Below are positions 1 through 8,421 of a DNA stretch of 64,000 nucleotides, piece after piece. The DNA is from Hyalangium versicolor (GTDB lineage Bacteria > Myxococcota > Myxococcia > Myxococcales > Myxococcaceae). Numbering within the stretch: the first letter of the stretch is position 1; every line of letters begins with the position of its first letter. The position numbers were made by a program, and so were the translations under genes. The DNA is taken from contig NZ_JAHXBF010000026.1 of assembly GCF_020103695.1 (NCBI RefSeq), forward strand, positions 1 through 64,000, given 5' to 3'. The notes below the pieces were generated by a model, which was given only the letters and a program-made list of their open reading frames with translations, was not told the origin of the DNA and searched no databases.

Positions 1-547
1 GCGAGGGGAGGGTGGGATCGAAGCTGAGCCTGCCGACGACCATGCCGCGCAGTCTGTCGGTGGGGCGAGCGTCGAAGTAGCCGTCCACGAGGGTGGGAGC
101 CGAGAAGGCGGTGCTGCCGAAGGAGACGCCATCGGAGGCTTGAGCGATGGCGCGCAGGTAGAACTGGCCGCCAATCTTCAGCGGGTCATCGACGTGCTCT
201 TCGGAGCCGAAGGCCTCGGGCTGGGTGGGGCCGCTGAGCGCCTGCTCGTCGCGAGTCTCCTCGCGGCCCGCCTGGTCCACGGCGGGAGGCTGAGCGGGTG
301 GGGCGCTCGGGTTGACCGATGGCGGAGCCTGCTTCTCGTCCCCGCCGAAGAGGGCGTCTTCGTTGGGGCGGGAGGAGGGCTGAGTGCTGTCGGGCTGGGC
401 CTGGGCCTTCTCGGCCTCGGCGGCGGGAGTCGCCTTCTGCTCGCCGCCGAACATCGCGTCCTCATCGGGGCGCGACTGAGCGGCGGCGGGCAGGGCGGAC
501 AGCGTAGCGGCCAGGGCTGCGGCGTGCGCGAGCGTGCGGGGGCTCAT
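1..547 (-). CDS. Outer-membrane barrel-like protein (partial, 3' end outside window)
   Basis: The frame stays open from an ATG at 547 to the window edge, giving 182 codons with no stop. It starts with a signal peptide (about residues 1-24, ending ALPAAAQ). Then comes a Pro/Ala/Gln-rich linker holding two copies of one short motif, RPDEDAMFGGEQK and RPNEDALFGGDEK. The segment starting at KIGGQFYLRAIA reads like the start of a porin-like barrel. The ATG overlaps the TGA of the preceding LolA-like gene (ATGA), so the two are probably translationally coupled. As the last visible gene of an ABC/LolA-like operon, it may be the outer-membrane partner or cargo of that system. The family cannot be named without the missing C-terminus. 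Confidence 0.7.
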   Translation of the reverse strand, partial: MSPRTLAHAAALAATLSALPAAAQSRPDEDAMFGGEQKATPAAEAEKAQAQPDSTQPSSRPNEDALFGGDEKQAPPSVNPSAPPAQPPAVDQAGREETRDEQALSGPTQPEAFGSEEHVDDPLKIGGQFYLRAIAQASDGVSFGSTAFSAPTLVDGYFDARPTDRLRGMVVGRLSFDPTLPS

Positions 548-1323
548 CGGCTCTTACTCTCGAGCCACGCCTTGGTGAAGATGTTGGCCTCCAGCGAACG
601 CAGGTCCACGCTCTTGATGAGGATGACGGTGGAGTTGGCCTTCTCCACCTCGTCATAGATGCGTATCTCCTGCGGGTACCACACGTCGGAGCCCTTGGAC
701 TCGCTGAAGAGCTTCTGCCACTTTGGGTAATAGAGCGTGCGCATCAGGCGGCCGGAGAGAGCGAACTCCTGGCGCTTGAGGACGTTGGTGGTCTCCTTGT
801 CCACCCACAGCTTGATGATGGGGTAGGCCACGTCGATGTCGGCCTTGGCCTTGAGGTTGAGCTTGTGCACCTGGAACTTGCCCAGGGCCTCCTCGCCCTC
901 ATAGGTGGGTTCATACTCCTCGGCCAGACGGGACTCGTCGAAGTCGGCGCGGCGGCTGTCGGTGCCGGCGATGCGCTCGCGCTCGGTGCGCCGCTCCCAC
1001 TTGCCCACGTTGGGGTCGTAGCTCCACAGGTTCTTGTCCAGGCGCAGGTAGCCCTTGCCGGCCTCACCCTTGGGCTTGGTGAACAGGATCATCAGCTTGT
1101 CGTCCGCGTCGCGCCGGTAGACGAGCGCCTCGCGGACGGTGTCGGCTTTGTCCTTCTCCTTCTGCTCCAGGTAGACGAGCGACTTGTAGTCACCGCCGTT
1201 GCGCTGGCGGTCGTCGATGACTCCCAGGAGCTTCTTCATCTCGGCGCCATCCAGGGCGAAGGCCACCGGAGAGGCGAGCAGCACCGCGGCGAAGGCGGCG
1301 GACAGCAGGTTTCGAGGTGTCAT
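544..1323 (-). CDS. Outer-membrane lipoprotein-sorting (LolA-like) periplasmic protein
   Basis: 259 aa with a clear signal peptide (residues 1-23, cleavage after VAFA). The body has the pattern of the LolA/LppX-like fold family annotated as outer-membrane lipoprotein-sorting protein: a segment around FTKPKGEAGKGYLRLDKNLW, then strands with DVAYPIIKLWVDKET. Such proteins carry lipoproteins or lipids across the periplasm. It lies 7 nt after an FtsX-type permease and overlaps the next gene by 4 nt, so it belongs to a five-gene operon with an ABC exporter of LolCDE type. The substrate is unknown. The housekeeping LolA is usually encoded elsewhere, so this is probably a dedicated paralogue. Confidence 0.75.
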   Translation of the reverse strand: MTPRNLLSAAFAAVLLASPVAFALDGAEMKKLLGVIDDRQRNGGDYKSLVYLEQKEKDKADTVREALVYRRDADDKLMILFTKPKGEAGKGYLRLDKNLWSYDPNVGKWERRTERERIAGTDSRRADFDESRLAEEYEPTYEGEEALGKFQVHKLNLKAKADIDVAYPIIKLWVDKETTNVLKRQEFALSGRLMRTLYYPKWQKLFSESKGSDVWYPQEIRIYDEVEKANSTVILIKSVDLRSLEANIFTKAWLESKSR

Positions 1324-1330
1324 GGAGAAA

Positions 1331-2632
1331 TCACCCGATGTGGTGCATGGCCGTCACGGGCTTCATCCGCGCGGCGAGGAAGGAGGGAATGAGGCTGACC
1401 AGCATGGAGGCCACGGTGATGAGCGTGACGGCGAACACGACGGAGCCGGGCTCCACCTTGAGGAACCAGTGCTCCGTCAGGAGCATGACCTGGACCACCT
1501 GCGGAGCCACGACCTGCCGCCAGTTGATGAACATGCAGAGCGCCGTGGCCGCCGCGGCGCCCGTGACCGTGGCGGTGAAGCTGAGCATGAAGGCCTCGGT
1601 GAGGAACATCACCAGCACGCGGCCCTTCTGCATGCCAATGGCGCGCAGGGTGCCAATCTCGCGGGTGCGCTCACGGATGGCGATCCACAGGGTGTTCATG
1701 ATGCCCACGGCGATGACCACCAGGAGCAGGAAGGTGAGCCCACCGGTGATGGCATTGAGCGCGCTTACCACCCACTTCACGAAGGAGATCTCGTCCTCCC
1801 AGTTGGTGATGTCGAGCTTCTGTCCCGTCCAGCCCTCGCGATTGACGACATCGAACTTCATCCAGAAGGCGCGCGGGTCGTTGTCCATGAGGGTATAGCC
1901 ACCCGCCGCCAGCTTCTCGCGCAGGCGCTGCTGCACGGCGGGGATGGCCTTCATGTCCTTGAGGTACAGGAAGATGGCGCCGGTGGCGTCGTCCTTGAGC
2001 TGGTAGAGATCTCTCAGGCTCTTGCTGGGAACGAAGGTGTTCCAGGAACTCATCATCCCGATGTTGGCGGCGATGGCCACCACGCGGACGTCCAGGGTAT
2101 TGTTGGTGCCGCGCATGGTGGGGGCCGACAGGGTCAGCGTGTCACCGACCTTCACATCGAGCTTCTTGGCCTGCTCCTCGAAGATGAGGATGGTGCCGGG
2201 CTGATTGAGGTCATCGAGCTTGCCCTCGCGGAGCTGGACGACCTTGCGGAAGCCGGGCTCGCTCTCGACATCCATGCCGGCCACGCCCACCTGCACCGAG
2301 CCGGTGTCCGAGACGAGCTTGGCCCAGCCGCGTCCGCGCTGGGAGATGTAGTCCAGCTCGGGCACATCCTGGCGGATCTCCTGGATGAGCTTCGGGTACT
2401 GGGTGACCACCGGAGCGGACTGGCCGGCCGTGACTTTGTAGAAGCCACCCACGTTGATGTGCCCGCTCATGAGGGTGGTGGCGGACTCCAGCATGGTGGC
2501 CTGCATGCCGTTGCTGACGCCCATCAGGATGACGAGCACTCCCGTGACGCCGGCGATGGCGGCGCCCAGCAGCGCGGTCCGGCGGGTGTGAGCCAGCAGG
2601 TTGCGGAAGGCAATCAGAAGGATCTGGGACAT
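1331..2632 (-). CDS. FtsX/LolC-type ABC transporter permease (433 aa)
   Basis: The start is the ATG at 2632 (MSQILLIAFRNLLAHTRRTA). The longer open frame upstream lies inside the neighbouring permease gene. It has the MacB/LolC layout: one N-terminal TM (about residues 18-40), a long periplasmic domain, then three C-terminal TMs with the FtsX signature region around IRERTREIGTLRAIGMQKG. LolC/E-type permeases extract substrates from the outer leaflet of the inner membrane rather than transport through a channel. It lies 4 nt after the other permease, which suggests that the two form a heterodimer with the ATPase at 4748-5491. Confidence 0.85.
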   Translation of the reverse strand: MSQILLIAFRNLLAHTRRTALLGAAIAGVTGVLVILMGVSNGMQATMLESATTLMSGHINVGGFYKVTAGQSAPVVTQYPKLIQEIRQDVPELDYISQRGRGWAKLVSDTGSVQVGVAGMDVESEPGFRKVVQLREGKLDDLNQPGTILIFEEQAKKLDVKVGDTLTLSAPTMRGTNNTLDVRVVAIAANIGMMSSWNTFVPSKSLRDLYQLKDDATGAIFLYLKDMKAIPAVQQRLREKLAAGGYTLMDNDPRAFWMKFDVVNREGWTGQKLDITNWEDEISFVKWVVSALNAITGGLTFLLLVVIAVGIMNTLWIAIRERTREIGTLRAIGMQKGRVLVMFLTEAFMLSFTATVTGAAAATALCMFINWRQVVAPQVVQVMLLTEHWFLKVEPGSVVFAVTLITVASMLVSLIPSFLAARMKPVTAMHHIG

Positions 2633-2636
2633 GGCT

Positions 2637-4748
2637 TCACTCGTCGGTCTGCATCGCGGTGACGGGCGACACGCGCGTGGCCAGGAAGGCGGGGTAGAAG
2701 GTGGAGAACACGGACACTCCCACCACGAGCACGAACGCGGTGATGATGTTGGAGGCTTCGAGGGTGGGCAGGAGCTTCGGGCCGCTGAAGAAGAAGTACA
2801 TCTCCTCGGAGCCCGCGGGGATGCCCACGTTGTGCAGCCAGGCGATGATCGCGCTGCCGACCCCGGCGCCCAGGCCACCGAACACCAGGCCCAGCACCAC
2901 CGTCTCCAGCAGCACCATGGACAGGATGAAGGAGCGCTGCGCACCGATGGCTCGCATGGTGCCCACCTCCTTCACGCGCTGGATGGTCGCCATCATCACG
3001 GCGTTGTTGATGATGGCCAGCACCACCACGAACAGGATGGTGATGATGCCCCACAGCACCATGCGCATCATCATCACGAACTGGCCGATGAGGCCCGCGG
3101 CCTGCTGCCAGCTCACCACGCGCAACTTCAGGTCCTTGAGCTCCTGGGACTGCTGCAACTCCGCCAGCGTGGCATCCAGCTTCGACGGATCCTTCAGGAT
3201 GATGGCGGCGCTGAGCACCATGCCGCCCTCGATCTCCTTTTGCGAGTAGACGCGCTGGAGCAGGTCCTCGTTGCGCAGGGCGGCGCCCGTGGTGGTGATC
3301 TGCTCGTTCTCGTTGATGAGGCCGGGAGTGGCCTCGGCTACCAGGTTGGAGGGGGAATCCCCGCCGAACAGGGCCGCCTCGGCGTCCTCGCGCTTCACCT
3401 CGGCCGCGCCGCTCTTGCTCTTGAGCTGGGCGATCTCCTCCTTCTTCTCCTCGGTGAGGTAGCCATAGAGCTCGCGGAAGGACACCATGTCCATGAGGTT
3501 CGCGGCGCCCGCCACCGGGGACTTCTCCAGCCCGCTGAACTGGTAGGTGCCGTAGATGGGGACGTTCACGCTCTGCACGTAGCCCGTGCGGCTGAAGGCG
3601 GTGATGGTCAGCGTGTCCCCCATCTTGATGCGGTAGAGGTCCAGCAGCGGCACCAACTGCTCGTAGAACTGCTTGTAGCGGGTGTCGAAGTTCTCGTCGG
3701 TCACTGCCAGGAAGCTGCTCAACAGCTTCGACAGATCCTTCTCCTGGGAGCCGAGTGCCTCCTGGAGCTTCGCCACGGCCTGCTGCGTCTTGAGCGGATC
3801 GAGCTGGTAGACGATCTCGCGCGTCTGCGAGGAGTTCTCCTTCACATAGCGCTGGAGCAGGGGATCGAGCGCGATGGTCTTCTTGTTGGTGTCTCGCGCC
3901 TCCTTGATGAGGTCCATCCGGCGCGCGGTCTTCAGCTTGAGGTTCTCCTCGTAGAAGAATTTGGACAGCAGCATGCCGCGCTTGCCTTCGGGCACCTTCT
4001 GCCCGTCGACGATCTGCATGCGATCGAAGCTCTTCTGGAACGCGTCCAGGTCCGTGCCCACGTAGCGGATGTAGAGCAGATCTCCGTCCGCCACCTGGGG
4101 CGCCAGCTGGTTCTCCAGGAACTCCAGCGAGCCGAGCGGGTCCTTGTCGAAGTCCGCCCAGAACGCGTCCGAGCGGGCCTTCTCCAGCGCCGCGATCTCG
4201 GAGGGATCCCGGGCCTCGTCGCGCATCAGCACCTTGCGCGTCTCCTTCTCGGCTTCGAGCAGCTCGGCCAGATGGCGTACGTGCGCTTTGAGGCTCTCGA
4301 TTTGCGCCCGCCGCTCGGGCGTCTCACCCTCGGCGGCGTTCTTCCGGTACAGATCGCGGATGCGGGCCAGCGTGAGGTCCACCGTGTTGCCGGAGGTGAT
4401 GAGCGCCCCGTTGGTTCCCATGGGCACCACCGTTTTCACGTTGGGGTGCTTCTCCAGCGCCGTCTTGATGGGTGTGAAGCTGTCGATGGCGGCGATGTCC
4501 GCCTCTCCGCCCATGTTGCCGAACAGCGCCAGCTCTTCCTTGGACTTGTCCGAGTACACCTGGAGGTGCCCGGACAGCGAGCCGATGATCGACCGGCTCA
4601 TGGAGGAGTTCATGCTGTCCAGGAGCGATCCTCCCGTCACGACGAGGCAGGACGGGAAGAAGATGATGCCGCCGATGATGATGTTGACCTTGCTCTTGAG
4701 CAGGTTGCGGAAGGCCACCTGCAGGAGCAGCTTGAGTGTGCCCAGCAT
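2637..4748 (-). CDS. FtsX/LolE-type ABC transporter permease with large periplasmic domain (703 aa)
   Basis: 703 aa, far longer than a typical LolC/E (about 400). An N-terminal TM (about 24-45) is followed by some 500 residues of charged, partly coiled-coil periplasmic sequence. Three C-terminal TMs follow, with the FtsX motif region (IQRVKEVGTMRAIGAQRS). The start codon overlaps the ATPase stop by 1 nt (TAATG), which fixes it. The enlarged domain probably binds the LolA-like protein or another partner. The substrate cannot be read from sequence. Confidence 0.85.
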   Translation of the reverse strand: MLGTLKLLLQVAFRNLLKSKVNIIIGGIIFFPSCLVVTGGSLLDSMNSSMSRSIIGSLSGHLQVYSDKSKEELALFGNMGGEADIAAIDSFTPIKTALEKHPNVKTVVPMGTNGALITSGNTVDLTLARIRDLYRKNAAEGETPERRAQIESLKAHVRHLAELLEAEKETRKVLMRDEARDPSEIAALEKARSDAFWADFDKDPLGSLEFLENQLAPQVADGDLLYIRYVGTDLDAFQKSFDRMQIVDGQKVPEGKRGMLLSKFFYEENLKLKTARRMDLIKEARDTNKKTIALDPLLQRYVKENSSQTREIVYQLDPLKTQQAVAKLQEALGSQEKDLSKLLSSFLAVTDENFDTRYKQFYEQLVPLLDLYRIKMGDTLTITAFSRTGYVQSVNVPIYGTYQFSGLEKSPVAGAANLMDMVSFRELYGYLTEEKKEEIAQLKSKSGAAEVKREDAEAALFGGDSPSNLVAEATPGLINENEQITTTGAALRNEDLLQRVYSQKEIEGGMVLSAAIILKDPSKLDATLAELQQSQELKDLKLRVVSWQQAAGLIGQFVMMMRMVLWGIITILFVVVLAIINNAVMMATIQRVKEVGTMRAIGAQRSFILSMVLLETVVLGLVFGGLGAGVGSAIIAWLHNVGIPAGSEEMYFFFSGPKLLPTLEASNIITAFVLVVGVSVFSTFYPAFLATRVSPVTAMQTDE

Positions 4749-5491
4749 TAGTGCGCCTCCACTCCGGACGCCATGGACAGGCCCGCCTCGGCGGGAGTGA
4801 CGCGGTCGAGGACCTTTCCGTCCGCCAGCCGCACCACCGCGTTGGCGTGCGTCATCACCTTCGCGTCGTGTGTGGAGAAGATGAAGGTGGTGCCGCGCTC
4901 GCGGTTCATCTCCTTCATCAGGTCGATGATCTGCTGGCCCGTCACCGAGTCCAGGTTCGCCGTCGGCTCGTCCGCCAGGACGATCTGCGGCTGCGTCACC
5001 AGTGCCCGAGCCACCGCCACACGCTGGCGCTGGCCTCCGGACAGCTCGTTGGGCCGGTGCTTCGCATGGCCCGCCAGTCCCACCCGCTCCAGCAGCGCCA
5101 TCACCCGGGTGCGCCGCTCACTCGCGTTGAGCTTCTTCTGCAGCAGCAGCGGGAACTCCACGTTCTGGAAGACGCTGAGCACCGACACCAGGTTGAAGCT
5201 CTGGAAGATGAACCCGATGGTGTGCAGTCGCAGGTTCGTCAGCTGGCTTTCCGAAAGCTGCTTGGTGTCCTCTCCGGCCACCTTCACCACGCCGGAGGTC
5301 GCCGTGTCCACGCAGCCAATCAGGTTCAACAGCGTCGTCTTGCCGCTGCCGGACGGTCCCGCGATGGAGATGAACTCTCCCGGGTACACCTGCAGGGAGA
5401 CGCCACGCAGCGCGGGCACCACGACCTTGCCCAGGCGGTAGTCCTTGGTCACTTCATTGATTGAGACAATCGTGGGATCTGCGGTGGTCAT
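4748..5491 (-). CDS. LolD/MacB-type ABC transporter ATPase
   Basis: 247 aa with Walker A GPSGSGKT (residues 45-52), signature LSGGQRQRVAVARAL (from 150) and Walker B IVLADEP (170-176). The insertion and tail pattern is typical of the LolD/MacB/FtsE clade, whose members work with FtsX-fold permeases and couple ATP hydrolysis to motion on the periplasmic side. It is the first gene of the minus-strand operon running to position 1. No housekeeping lolC or lolE is adjacent, so lolD is not assigned as a symbol. Confidence 0.9.
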   Translation of the reverse strand: MTTADPTIVSINEVTKDYRLGKVVVPALRGVSLQVYPGEFISIAGPSGSGKTTLLNLIGCVDTATSGVVKVAGEDTKQLSESQLTNLRLHTIGFIFQSFNLVSVLSVFQNVEFPLLLQKKLNASERRTRVMALLERVGLAGHAKHRPNELSGGQRQRVAVARALVTQPQIVLADEPTANLDSVTGQQIIDLMKEMNRERGTTFIFSTHDAKVMTHANAVVRLADGKVLDRVTPAEAGLSMASGVEAH

Positions 5492-5870
5492 GTGAAGGGG
5501 GCCCTTTCAGCGCTCACGGAGGGGCTGGCAGCGCGTCGCGGACGGAAGTACCCGCTCGTAGCCACGTCCGCGCAGCTCGCGGACGCATCGCCGAGGCAGG
5601 ACTCCTGGTGGTTGGGACCACCCGCTTGCATGACTCCCCGACACCCCCGTGGAACGGTGCAATGCCTGTACGCCTGTACCGTTCGAGTGCGCGGCATCTA
5701 GCTGCTTACGGAGGACGCCGTCAATAAGGGCAGGAGTGCCCTGCGCGCCATTGTGACGGGCTGGTAAAAATCGAGGCCCACGATCCCATGCATTGCATGG
5801 ATCGCGGGCCTCGAGCCCTGTCGGGCGGAGGGCGGCTCCCTCTCGAGGGAGCCACCTGGCAGAGGTGCTG
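5492..5870. other. Intergenic region upstream of the ABC operon
   Basis: 379 bp without a convincing gene. It holds the promoter region of the ABC operon (minus strand, next to 5491) and, at its far end, the terminator of the 5871-6563 gene. Small open frames on both strands lack ribosome-binding sites and recognisable composition. No confident promoter hexamers were seen. Confidence 0.6.
5765..5814 (-). terminator. Rho-independent terminator of the secreted-protein gene
   Basis: A long imperfect inverted repeat has arms at about 5771-5791 and 5793-5814, with one mismatch and one bulge. On the minus strand it is followed by a run of five T residues (5766-5770). It lies about 55 bp downstream of the 5871-6563 stop codon. 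Confidence 0.8.
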
Positions 5871-6563
5871 CTAGTAGTCGCCGGTCTTGCCCTGATTGGA
5901 GTCCGGGTTCACGTCCGAGCCCGTGCCCAGATTGCTGCCGCTACCGCCGGTGCCGTTGTGGATGTCCGAGCCGGCGCCATTGTGGATGTCCGGCGAGAGC
6001 ACGTCGCTGTCGCGGCCGCTGCCGCCCGTGCCGTCATTCGGGGGCAGGGTGCCAGGCGACTGGTTGATGGACGAGTCGGGCGACATCACCTCTGTGCCGC
6101 TGCCGCCCATTCCGGAGTTCGTGGACTTCTCGATGCTCGTGGCCACGTTGTCCGTCTTGCGGATCTCGAAGGACGCGCGGATCTCGTCGCCCTCCTTGAT
6201 GTCCTGCGCCCGCTTGAGGCTCGGATCGGCGAACTGCGTGTTCTTGTCGATCTTCAGAGGGACGATGGCGCCCGCGTGCTCAATCCACACGGTCTTCTTG
6301 TCGTTCTTCACCACCCGGCCCGTCAGCTGGTTGCCACTCAGCTGGGTGTGCATCGAGCCCTGACCCATCTGGCCGCTCTGGCTGCTGCCCTGATCGGTGC
6401 CCACGGTGCCGGAGCCGCCAATGCTCGAGCCCTGGTTCGTGGATCCTTGGTTCTGTGTCTGCTGATGCTGCGAGTCGTGCTTCTTCCCCTCGTTCGCGAG
6501 CGCCATGCCAGAGCTCATCAGCGCCACGGACGCGAACAGCCCCATCAGTTTCTTGGTCGTCAT
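5871..6563 (-). CDS. Secreted Gly/Ser/Asp-rich protein of unknown function
   Basis: 230 aa with a standard signal peptide (residues 1-23, ending GMALA). The mature N-terminus is Gln/Ser/Gly-rich. A central compact segment (about 75-145, LTGRVVKNDKKTVWIEHAG onward) reads like a small beta-rich OB-like domain. The C-terminal third is low-complexity with repeated GGSG and DIHNG motifs. It is monocistronic with its own terminator, and transcribed away from the T3SS locus. No enzymatic motif is visible. A periplasmic or surface protein is likely. Confidence 0.7.
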   Translation of the reverse strand: MTTKKLMGLFASVALMSSGMALANEGKKHDSQHQQTQNQGSTNQGSSIGGSGTVGTDQGSSQSGQMGQGSMHTQLSGNQLTGRVVKNDKKTVWIEHAGAIVPLKIDKNTQFADPSLKRAQDIKEGDEIRASFEIRKTDNVATSIEKSTNSGMGGSGTEVMSPDSSINQSPGTLPPNDGTGGSGRDSDVLSPDIHNGAGSDIHNGTGGSGSNLGTGSDVNPDSNQGKTGDY

Positions 6564-6830
6564 GGAAGTCTCCCCCAGTGGATTTCTGTGAGTGCGGTGG
6601 GGTGCAGTGCGCTTCCCCCGCTAGGAAAAACCTAGGTGCGCTTGGAGACAGGGGCAGGTCACCCCAGGCAAGGCCGCGCGCATGCTCGCTGTTCGAGCGT
6701 CGCCTGGTAGCCACGTTGCCGCGCGGGCGTGACGGCCGTCTTGAACATGGGGGGAGTTTTCTCCTAGCGTCCCGGGGTCCGCTTCGCGCCGGCCGCCTGA
6801 GCGGCGCCCTGACAGGAGACCCTTCCCAAG

Positions 6831-7109
6831 ATGCCTCCCCCCAAGCAGCAGCAAGCCCCGGTTCCCGAGCCGCTCCCCACGCCCACCTATCCGGCCGTCG
6901 AGTCCTTCATCGAGGGCGCTACCGCCGAGGAGGTCCAGGCGCTCTTCAACCCCATCAAGGAGGGCCTCGCCGCGCTCAAGGGCCCCAAGGTGGATCAGGG
7001 CAAGAAGGTCCAGGCCGCCCTCACCAGTACCGAGGAGCTGCTCGGCCTCCTCCTGGAAACCCGTGAGCGCCTGATCGCGGAGTCCCAGGGCCCCAAGGGG
7101 CGCCGCTAA
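6831..7109 (+). CDS. Small helical protein at the start of the T3SS locus
   Basis: 92 aa, preceded by AGGAG at 6814-6818. A Pro/Gln-rich N-terminus (about 1-22) is followed by two predicted amphipathic helices (about 30-52 and 60-85) forming a possible helical hairpin. No family is recognised. Size and topology recall small T3SS co-chaperones of the SctE type, which pair with a TPR SctG chaperone to hold the needle protein. A TPR gene lies nearby at 7952, but this role is only a guess from context. Confidence 0.6.
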   Translation: MPPPKQQQAPVPEPLPTPTYPAVESFIEGATAEEVQALFNPIKEGLAALKGPKVDQGKKVQAALTSTEELLGLLLETRERLIAESQGPKGRR

Positions 7110-7171
7110 CTCGCAAGTGCCTGGAATTGCTGAGGATACCTCCGAAAAGCGGGTTATTCGGGGGGAGTAAG

Positions 7172-7198
7172 GCAACCCAGGCCGCTGATCGACGATAA
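7172..7198 (+). promoter_or_regulatory. Sigma-28-like promoter upstream of the Gly-rich T3SS protein
   Basis: The -35-like octamer GCAACCCA (7172-7179) and -10-like octamer GACGATAA (7191-7198) are separated by 11 nt. The -10 differs from the FliA consensus GCCGATAA at one position. It has the same arrangement and spacing as the five other sites in this locus, about 75 bp before the ATG at 7275. Confidence 0.65.
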
Positions 7199-7274
7199 TT
7201 ACAATGAGAGCGCCGGGCTGGCCGGGCTCTACCCCTTTCTGAGTGTTCGAACGCTCGTACGCTGGAGGCAAAAA

Positions 7275-7853
7275 ATGAAGGTCGACGGTTTGATGGGTCC
7301 TACTCCCCGGATGTCTGCCAATCTGTCCGTGGGTCGGCAGACCCCTGACACGAGCTTTGGCGCTCGCGTGCAGGCCGGCGTGAACAACGTGGCGGGCGCG
7401 GTGTCCAGCGGCGTGGGCGTGGCGGCTGGCATGATCCCGGGCAGCGGCATCGTCTCGGCGGCGGTTTCCTCGATGAGCACCCTGTCGTCCCAGGGCGTGC
7501 CGGGCTCGGCCACCACCCCGTACACCGGCTCGCTGCCGGGCACGGGCGGCTCTGTGGGCGGCGGCGCGGTGAGCACCGTGGGCGTTCCCTCGGTGAACAC
7601 CACCGTGGGCGGCACGGGCGGCGTCGGCATCCCGGGCACGGGCACCTCGGGCAACCCGAACTACCTGGGCGGTAGCACGGGCGCCTCGGGCACCGAGTTC
7701 AACTCGGACATGGCCAGCATGTTCTCGCAGCAGAAGGAGCTGCTGAAGCTCCAGTCCGCGCTGCAGAACGAGTCCCAGAAGTACCAGACCATCTCCAACG
7801 TGCTGAAGACCCGGCACGACACGGCGAAGAACGCCATCGGCAACATCCGCTGA
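7275..7853 (+). CDS. Gly/Ser/Thr-rich T3SS protein with needle-like C-terminal helix
   Basis: 192 aa with a strong ribosome-binding site (GGAGG, 7264-7268). Residues about 1-135 are Gly/Ser/Thr/Val-rich with a small-residue hydrophobic stretch (about 35-60) and no signal peptide. The C-terminal 45 residues switch to an amphipathic helix. Its final pattern, with LLKLQSALQ, SNVLK and a terminal IGNIR, resembles the C-terminal helix of needle proteins (a Gln-containing helix followed by an I-x-N end). It has its own sigma-28-like promoter and a terminator after it, so it is probably expressed with the needle genes. It may be a secreted filament, tip or rod-like component. This is inference from pattern and context. 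Confidence 0.7.
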   Translation: MKVDGLMGPTPRMSANLSVGRQTPDTSFGARVQAGVNNVAGAVSSGVGVAAGMIPGSGIVSAAVSSMSTLSSQGVPGSATTPYTGSLPGTGGSVGGGAVSTVGVPSVNTTVGGTGGVGIPGTGTSGNPNYLGGSTGASGTEFNSDMASMFSQQKELLKLQSALQNESQKYQTISNVLKTRHDTAKNAIGNIR

Positions 7854-7891
7854 TCCGCTAAGCTGTCGGCGGACGGACCCGGTGCAGGACG

Positions 7892-7920
7892 GAGGGCGGC
7901 GTTCAAGCCGCCCTTCTTCC
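7892..7920 (+). terminator. Rho-independent terminator after the Gly-rich protein gene
   Basis: Inverted repeat with arms AGGGCGGC (7893-7900) and GCCGCCCTT (7907-7915), a 6-nt loop and a pyrimidine-rich tail (TTCTTCC). It lies about 40 bp after the stop at 7853. Confidence 0.7.
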
Positions 7921-7951
7921 TTCCGGGGCCTTGCAAAGGAGAGCGCGGTTC

Positions 7952-8386
7952 ATGGCGGAGTCTGCTTCGGAGATTGCTGGCAGCCTGGTCCCTGTCGCCA
8001 AACAGCAGGCAATGATCCTGCTCGAGGCGGGCTACATCTGGCTGGACATGGGCCGTTTCGACAAGGCGAAGGACGTCTTTTCGGGCGCCGCCTCGTTGAT
8101 GCCCAAGAGCGAGGTTCCGCAGCTGGCGCTCGGCGCGCTCGAGTTCGCCCAGGGTCGTCACGACAAGGCCCTGCAGGCCTACCGGGCAGCCCAGCGGTTG
8201 GCGCCGCAGTCCGCACTGCCGCGCGCGCACGCCGGAGAAGCGCTACTCTTCATGGGCAAGGTCCCGGAAGCGATGAAGGAACTGAAGGCGGCGATGGATC
8301 TCGAGCCCGAAGGTGATGGGGCCCGGCTCGCGCGCGCTCTCGTGGAAGCCAAGGATGCGGGGGCTCTCCCCCCGCCCAAGAAGTAG
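7952..8386 (+). CDS. TPR protein, probable T3SS chaperone
   Basis: 144 aa. The start is the ATG at 7952, with AAAGGAG at 7935-7941. The open frame extends a few codons further to a TTG that overlaps that site. It has about three TPR-like helical pairs (ILLEAGYIWLDMGRFDKAKD, ALGALEFAQGRHDKALQAYR, AGEALLFMGKVPEAMKELK) and a short Pro/Lys tail. Small TPR proteins in T3SS loci act as class II chaperones (SycD/LcrH) or needle chaperones (SctG). It lies between the Gly-rich putative secreted protein and the sigma-factor gene, so either product could be its client. Confidence 0.75.
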   Translation: MAESASEIAGSLVPVAKQQAMILLEAGYIWLDMGRFDKAKDVFSGAASLMPKSEVPQLALGALEFAQGRHDKALQAYRAAQRLAPQSALPRAHAGEALLFMGKVPEAMKELKAAMDLEPEGDGARLARALVEAKDAGALPPPKK

Positions 8387-8421
8387 CGCGTACAATGCGC
8401 TGAAGTTCAGGAGGACTGGCG

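Noticed and set aside
5461..5727. Small open frames in the region upstream of the ABC operon
   Set aside because: No ribosome-binding sites, overlapping frames on both strands and no recognisable protein features.
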